This document shows, one piece after another, positions 61,288-64,000 of a stretch of 64,000 nucleotides of DNA. This DNA is from Oceanospirillaceae bacterium. GTDB taxonomy: Bacteria > Pseudomonadota > Gammaproteobacteria > Pseudomonadales > Balneatricaceae. How positions within the stretch are numbered: position 1 is the first letter of the stretch; every line of letters starts with the position of its first letter. The notes under the pieces are model-generated. The model saw only the letters and a list, made by a program, of their open reading frames with translations, searched no databases and was not told where the DNA came from. The stretch covers positions 18,991-82,990 of the forward strand of contig JABSRB010000025.1 of the NCBI GenBank assembly GCA_013215375.1, in the 5' to 3' direction. Made by a program: the position numbers and the translations under genes.

Positions 61288-63287
61288 CGGACAATACCTT
61301 ATCTAAAAAACAATTGAGCTGGCTAAGTGCCGGCATGTTTTTATCTATTGCTGCGCTCTGGTTACAGTTGCCGTGGCAAATACTTATCTGTAGCAGTTTT
61401 TTTATTGCCTGGCGGGGATTGTTGATACAAAAAAAACTGACTAAACCCGGTAAAATGCTCAACTTTTGCCTATTAATAGTCAGCGGTTTGATACTCGCGA
61501 CGAGTATTTCACCAGTCATTTCATTACAGGGCTGTGTCGGTTTTTTGGTGTTGATGGCCTCCTTGAAAATTCTTGAGTCGGAATCGACCCGCGATTATTT
61601 GTTACTGGTTTTTTTAGGCTGCTTGATTAGCGCTTGTCTGCTACTTTTTTCACGCAGTATATTGAGTTTTAGCTATTGCCTGTTGACGATGTTGATCCTA
61701 CATGTCGCATTGCTACAGTCTTTTACGGCTCCCGCTAAAGGCAGCCGAAAACGCGCTCTTAAAACCACCTCGATTATTTTTCTACAAGCGCTACCTATCG
61801 CCTTAACTTTGTTTGTAGTACTGCCTAGAATAGGTAGTTTATGGACAGTGCCACTCAATTCAAATGTAGCGAAAACGGGTATTTCAGAGAGTTTGACGGC
61901 TGGTGATATGGGACGGTTAAGCCAAGACTTCTCCGTGGCAATGCGGGTCACTTTCAGTGGTGAAAATAGGCCTGAAAAATCAGCGATGTACTGGCGGGCA
62001 ATGAGCTTAGCCAATTTTGATGGACGCACTTGGAGTAGAGATAAACAACCTATTAAGCTCAGTCAGAGTGCTTTAGCGTCACTGAGGAAAAACCAACAAA
62101 CAGTCACCTCAGCAGCTGCTTTAAACACGCAACAATATCGCTACCAAGTGATGCTGGAGGCTAGTGGTAGATCATGGTTGTATGGGCTCAATACTGCAAT
62201 GAGTAACGGTGCTAAGCTGTATCAGTGGCAAGACTATAGTATTTCCAAACCTGAGAAAGTATTGCAGCGCTATCAATATCAGTTGTGGTCAGATCTGAAC
62301 TACATTGATAATACCCCTCTTAGTGAACAGCAGTGGCGAGTATTTACTGCGCTTGTGGGAGAGGATAACTCTAAAAGTCGAGCATTTGCGAGGCAATTAA
62401 AAGGACAATATGGGTCCGCTGAAAAGATTGTCAGTGCTTTAGCTCTGAGATTTAATACAGATTTTATTTATACTTTAGCCCCTGGAAAATCGCCGCCGGT
62501 CAATCCCATAGATGACTTTTTATTTACTAATAAACGCGGCTATTGTGAGCACTTTGCCAGTGCCAGCGCTTTTGTATTACGCGCAGCGGGGATTCCCGCG
62601 CGCATCGCGACAGGTTATCAAGGCGGGCAGTGGAGCGCTGATAATAAATATTTAATAGTGACTCAGGCACAGGCACACGCCTGGGTTGAATATTGGAGTA
62701 GTAATAAAGGATGGCAGCGCTTTGATCCCACAGCGTCGGTCGCGCCACAGCGAATCGAGCAGGGCAGCGTAGAAGTATTAGATAGATTTAATGAAAGCTT
62801 AGGTTTTACTGGGGTATTAAGAGCGAATAGCTGGCTGCGGCATCTGCAACTTAATTGGGATGGCCTAAACTATCAATGGCATCGATGGGTGCTAGGCTAC
62901 AATACACAAATACAATTAGAGGTGCTCAAGCAGCTGTTAGGAGGGTTTGATAGCTGGCGAATTGGGCTGTTAATGTTGGGGGTGATGTTTATGGTGGCAG
63001 TACCTGCCGCTGTTATTGGCTTTTGGTCGAGCAATAACGCCTCTGCAGATCCGTTACTAACACTGATTACAAAACTGGAAAAGAAATTGTTTAAGTTGCA
63101 TTTTGTTCGCGACAAATCGGAGACTATCAAGGTTTTCTTACGGCGCACGGCGCAGCTATCGGCTAATAATAAACAGTCTTTAATGGCTATTTCACAGAGA
63201 CTCGAAAAACACTTGTACGGTCAAACTAGACACTTTAGCGTTGCAGATAAAAAGCACCTTGAACAGTTAATTAGGGGCTTAAAATAA
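61284..63287 (+). CDS. Transglutaminase-like membrane protein (DUF3488/TgpA type)
   Basis: The 667-residue protein has five or six membrane helices in the first 190 residues (DUF3488), a periplasmic region with a transglutaminase core and a last helix near 550-575. The catalytic triad is visible: Cys in NKRGYCEHFASASAFVL, His in TQAQAHAWVEYW and Asp in QRFDPTASV. In Pseudomonas the related TgpA is essential and thought to modify the envelope, but its substrate is unknown. It ends the MoxR-DUF58 operon. Confidence 0.93.
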   Translation: MTDNTLSKKQLSWLSAGMFLSIAALWLQLPWQILICSSFFIAWRGLLIQKKLTKPGKMLNFCLLIVSGLILATSISPVISLQGCVGFLVLMASLKILESESTRDYLLLVFLGCLISACLLLFSRSILSFSYCLLTMLILHVALLQSFTAPAKGSRKRALKTTSIIFLQALPIALTLFVVLPRIGSLWTVPLNSNVAKTGISESLTAGDMGRLSQDFSVAMRVTFSGENRPEKSAMYWRAMSLANFDGRTWSRDKQPIKLSQSALASLRKNQQTVTSAAALNTQQYRYQVMLEASGRSWLYGLNTAMSNGAKLYQWQDYSISKPEKVLQRYQYQLWSDLNYIDNTPLSEQQWRVFTALVGEDNSKSRAFARQLKGQYGSAEKIVSALALRFNTDFIYTLAPGKSPPVNPIDDFLFTNKRGYCEHFASASAFVLRAAGIPARIATGYQGGQWSADNKYLIVTQAQAHAWVEYWSSNKGWQRFDPTASVAPQRIEQGSVEVLDRFNESLGFTGVLRANSWLRHLQLNWDGLNYQWHRWVLGYNTQIQLEVLKQLLGGFDSWRIGLLMLGVMFMVAVPAAVIGFWSSNNASADPLLTLITKLEKKLFKLHFVRDKSETIKVFLRRTAQLSANNKQSLMAISQRLEKHLYGQTRHFSVADKKHLEQLIRGLK

Positions 63288-63372
63288 GTGCTAATAAAGA
63301 GTACAAGAAATATAACTGAACTGAATTTGAATATCGCACTCGAAAAGTGACTGATAGCGAGTGGAAGATGCA

Positions 63373-63861
63373 ATGAAGATAATTTCTATAATAACCGGGT
63401 TTGCCATTTGGCTGATTTTTTTAACACCAGCGATGGCGATGGATTTACAGAGTTTTAGTGGCGTTAAGACAACTTTGCAGCAACAGCTAAACGTAGGGAA
63501 ATGGTCTGTGGTGGTGTTTTGGAGTCATGACTGCGCCATTTGCCGTCAGGAAACACCTGCGTTAAATGCTTTTCATCGCAAGCATCATAAAAAAGATGCT
63601 CAAGTATTGGGAATCAGTATTGATGGTGCCAAAAACAAAGCCAAAGCAGCGCAGTTCATCCAACAAACCGCCATGGCATTTCCAACGTTTATTGGAGAGT
63701 TAGTTTTCTTGGCTGCTGATTTTTACCAATTATCCGGCGAAGCGTTTCGGGGTACGCCGACATTTTTGCTGTTCAACCCCAAGGGAGAGTTGATGGGTAT
63801 GCAGGCAGGCCCTTTAAGAATGGAAGCGTTAGAGGAATTTATGGCCAATAATAGAAGCTAA
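63373..63861 (+). CDS. TlpA-like periplasmic thioredoxin-family protein
   Basis: The 162-residue protein has a signal peptide (MKIISIITGFAIWLIFLTPAMA) and a thioredoxin fold with the redox pair C54-x-x-C57 in SHDCAICRQETPALN and the cis-Pro loop GTPTFLLFNPKGE. TlpA/ResA-type proteins reduce disulfides in the periplasm, for example for cytochrome maturation. ATG 63373 is preferred because the signal peptide begins there; GTG 63361 is in frame. The stop codon TAA is the first bases of a heptamer array. Confidence 0.88.
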   Translation: MKIISIITGFAIWLIFLTPAMAMDLQSFSGVKTTLQQQLNVGKWSVVVFWSHDCAICRQETPALNAFHRKHHKKDAQVLGISIDGAKNKAKAAQFIQQTAMAFPTFIGELVFLAADFYQLSGEAFRGTPTFLLFNPKGELMGMQAGPLRMEALEEFMANNRS

Positions 63862-63895
63862 AAGCTAAAAGCTAAAAGCTAAAAGCTAAAAGCTA
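63856..63895. repeat. Heptamer tandem array, unit AGCTAAA, 5.7 copies
   Basis: Five exact AGCTAAA units run from 63856 to 63890 and a partial one to 63895. The first unit contains the stop codon of the thioredoxin-like gene. The unit differs from the AAAGACT array only in the GCT/GACT part. Confidence 0.9.
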
Positions 63896-63923
63896 GAAGT
63901 CGTTAGTCTTTAGTCGTAAGCTA

Positions 63924-64000
63924 AAAGACTAAAGACTAAAGACTAAAGACTAAAGACTAAAGACTAAAGACTAAAGACTAAAGACTAAAGACTAAAGACT
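63924..64000. repeat. Heptamer tandem array, unit AAAGACT, 11 copies up to the window edge
   Basis: Eleven exact AAAGACT units fill 63924-64000 and probably continue beyond. An inverted copy, TTAGTCTTTAGTCG (63903-63916), stands just before. The same unit forms the array at 5811-5879. Confidence 0.95.

Overview
The window looks like a chromosomal segment of a motile, aerobic, probably marine gammaproteobacterium of moderate GC. The basis is family resemblance only: a PdhR-like regulator, a TonB2-type energising system with a heme locus, three chemoreceptors, two cyclic-di-GMP proteins and a TRAP transporter. An affiliation near Cellvibrionales or Alteromonadales is a guess. I see no rRNA, tRNA, CRISPR array, transposase or phage gene.

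Layout. 1-5.6 kb: a PdhR-type regulator cut by the window edge, divergent from a DctPQM TRAP transporter and an FMN 2-hydroxyacid (lactate-type) dehydrogenase, with a perfect PdhR-type operator at the transporter promoter. 5.6-8 kb: a repeat-rich stretch with a heptamer array, an EF-hand-like repeat protein, a MepB-family gene and a decayed copy of the 3' end of the EF-hand gene. 8-14.3 kb: a chemoreceptor, a coiled-coil protein, a membrane acyltransferase-like protein, a CPXCG protein and a secreted alpha/beta hydrolase, with long gaps. 14.9-26.4 kb: a myo-inositol island. iolE, iolD, iolC (kinase fused to DUF2090) and the ABC genes iatA-iatP run leftward; the binding protein, RpiR-type iolR, iolG and iolB run rightward; a SemiSWEET follows. 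Three copies of AGAA-N6-TTCT overlap the promoters of iatP, ibpA and iolR. 26.9-35.5 kb: a chemoreceptor, a DadA-like oxidase, a histidine phosphatase, a DUF4329 protein, a membrane/coiled-coil protein and a REC-DUF3369-GGDEF-EAL protein. 35.2-36.9 kb: the cobalt uptake genes cbtB and cbtA under a cobalamin riboswitch. 37-40.9 kb: a LysE-type exporter with six 25-bp palindromic repeats in front of it, an Aer-like chemoreceptor and an SDR protein without the usual catalytic Tyr/Lys. 41.1-52.4 kb: a TonB2 system (DUF3450, TtpC, ExbB, ExbD, TonB, TPR) and a Fur-boxed heme locus (hemP, receptor, hmuSTUV). 52.5-54.9 kb: divergent glpK/glpR. 55-59.2 kb: an EAL-like/HDOD protein and a PAS-GGDEF-EAL protein. 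59.3-63.9 kb: a MoxR / DUF58 / transglutaminase operon and a TlpA-like thioredoxin, ending in heptamer arrays that share their unit with the one at 5.8 kb.

How the genes fit together. The inositol island covers uptake and the steps from dehydrogenation to the kinase, plus a possible fused aldolase; the last enzyme, IolA, is not in the window. The TonB2 operon can energise the receptor beside it, and HmuTUV and HmuS complete heme uptake and use. The most unusual non-coding signals are the 25-bp palindrome array near 37.7 kb, the inositol operator set, a stem that buries the iolG ribosome-binding site, and several dispersed inverted-repeat elements.
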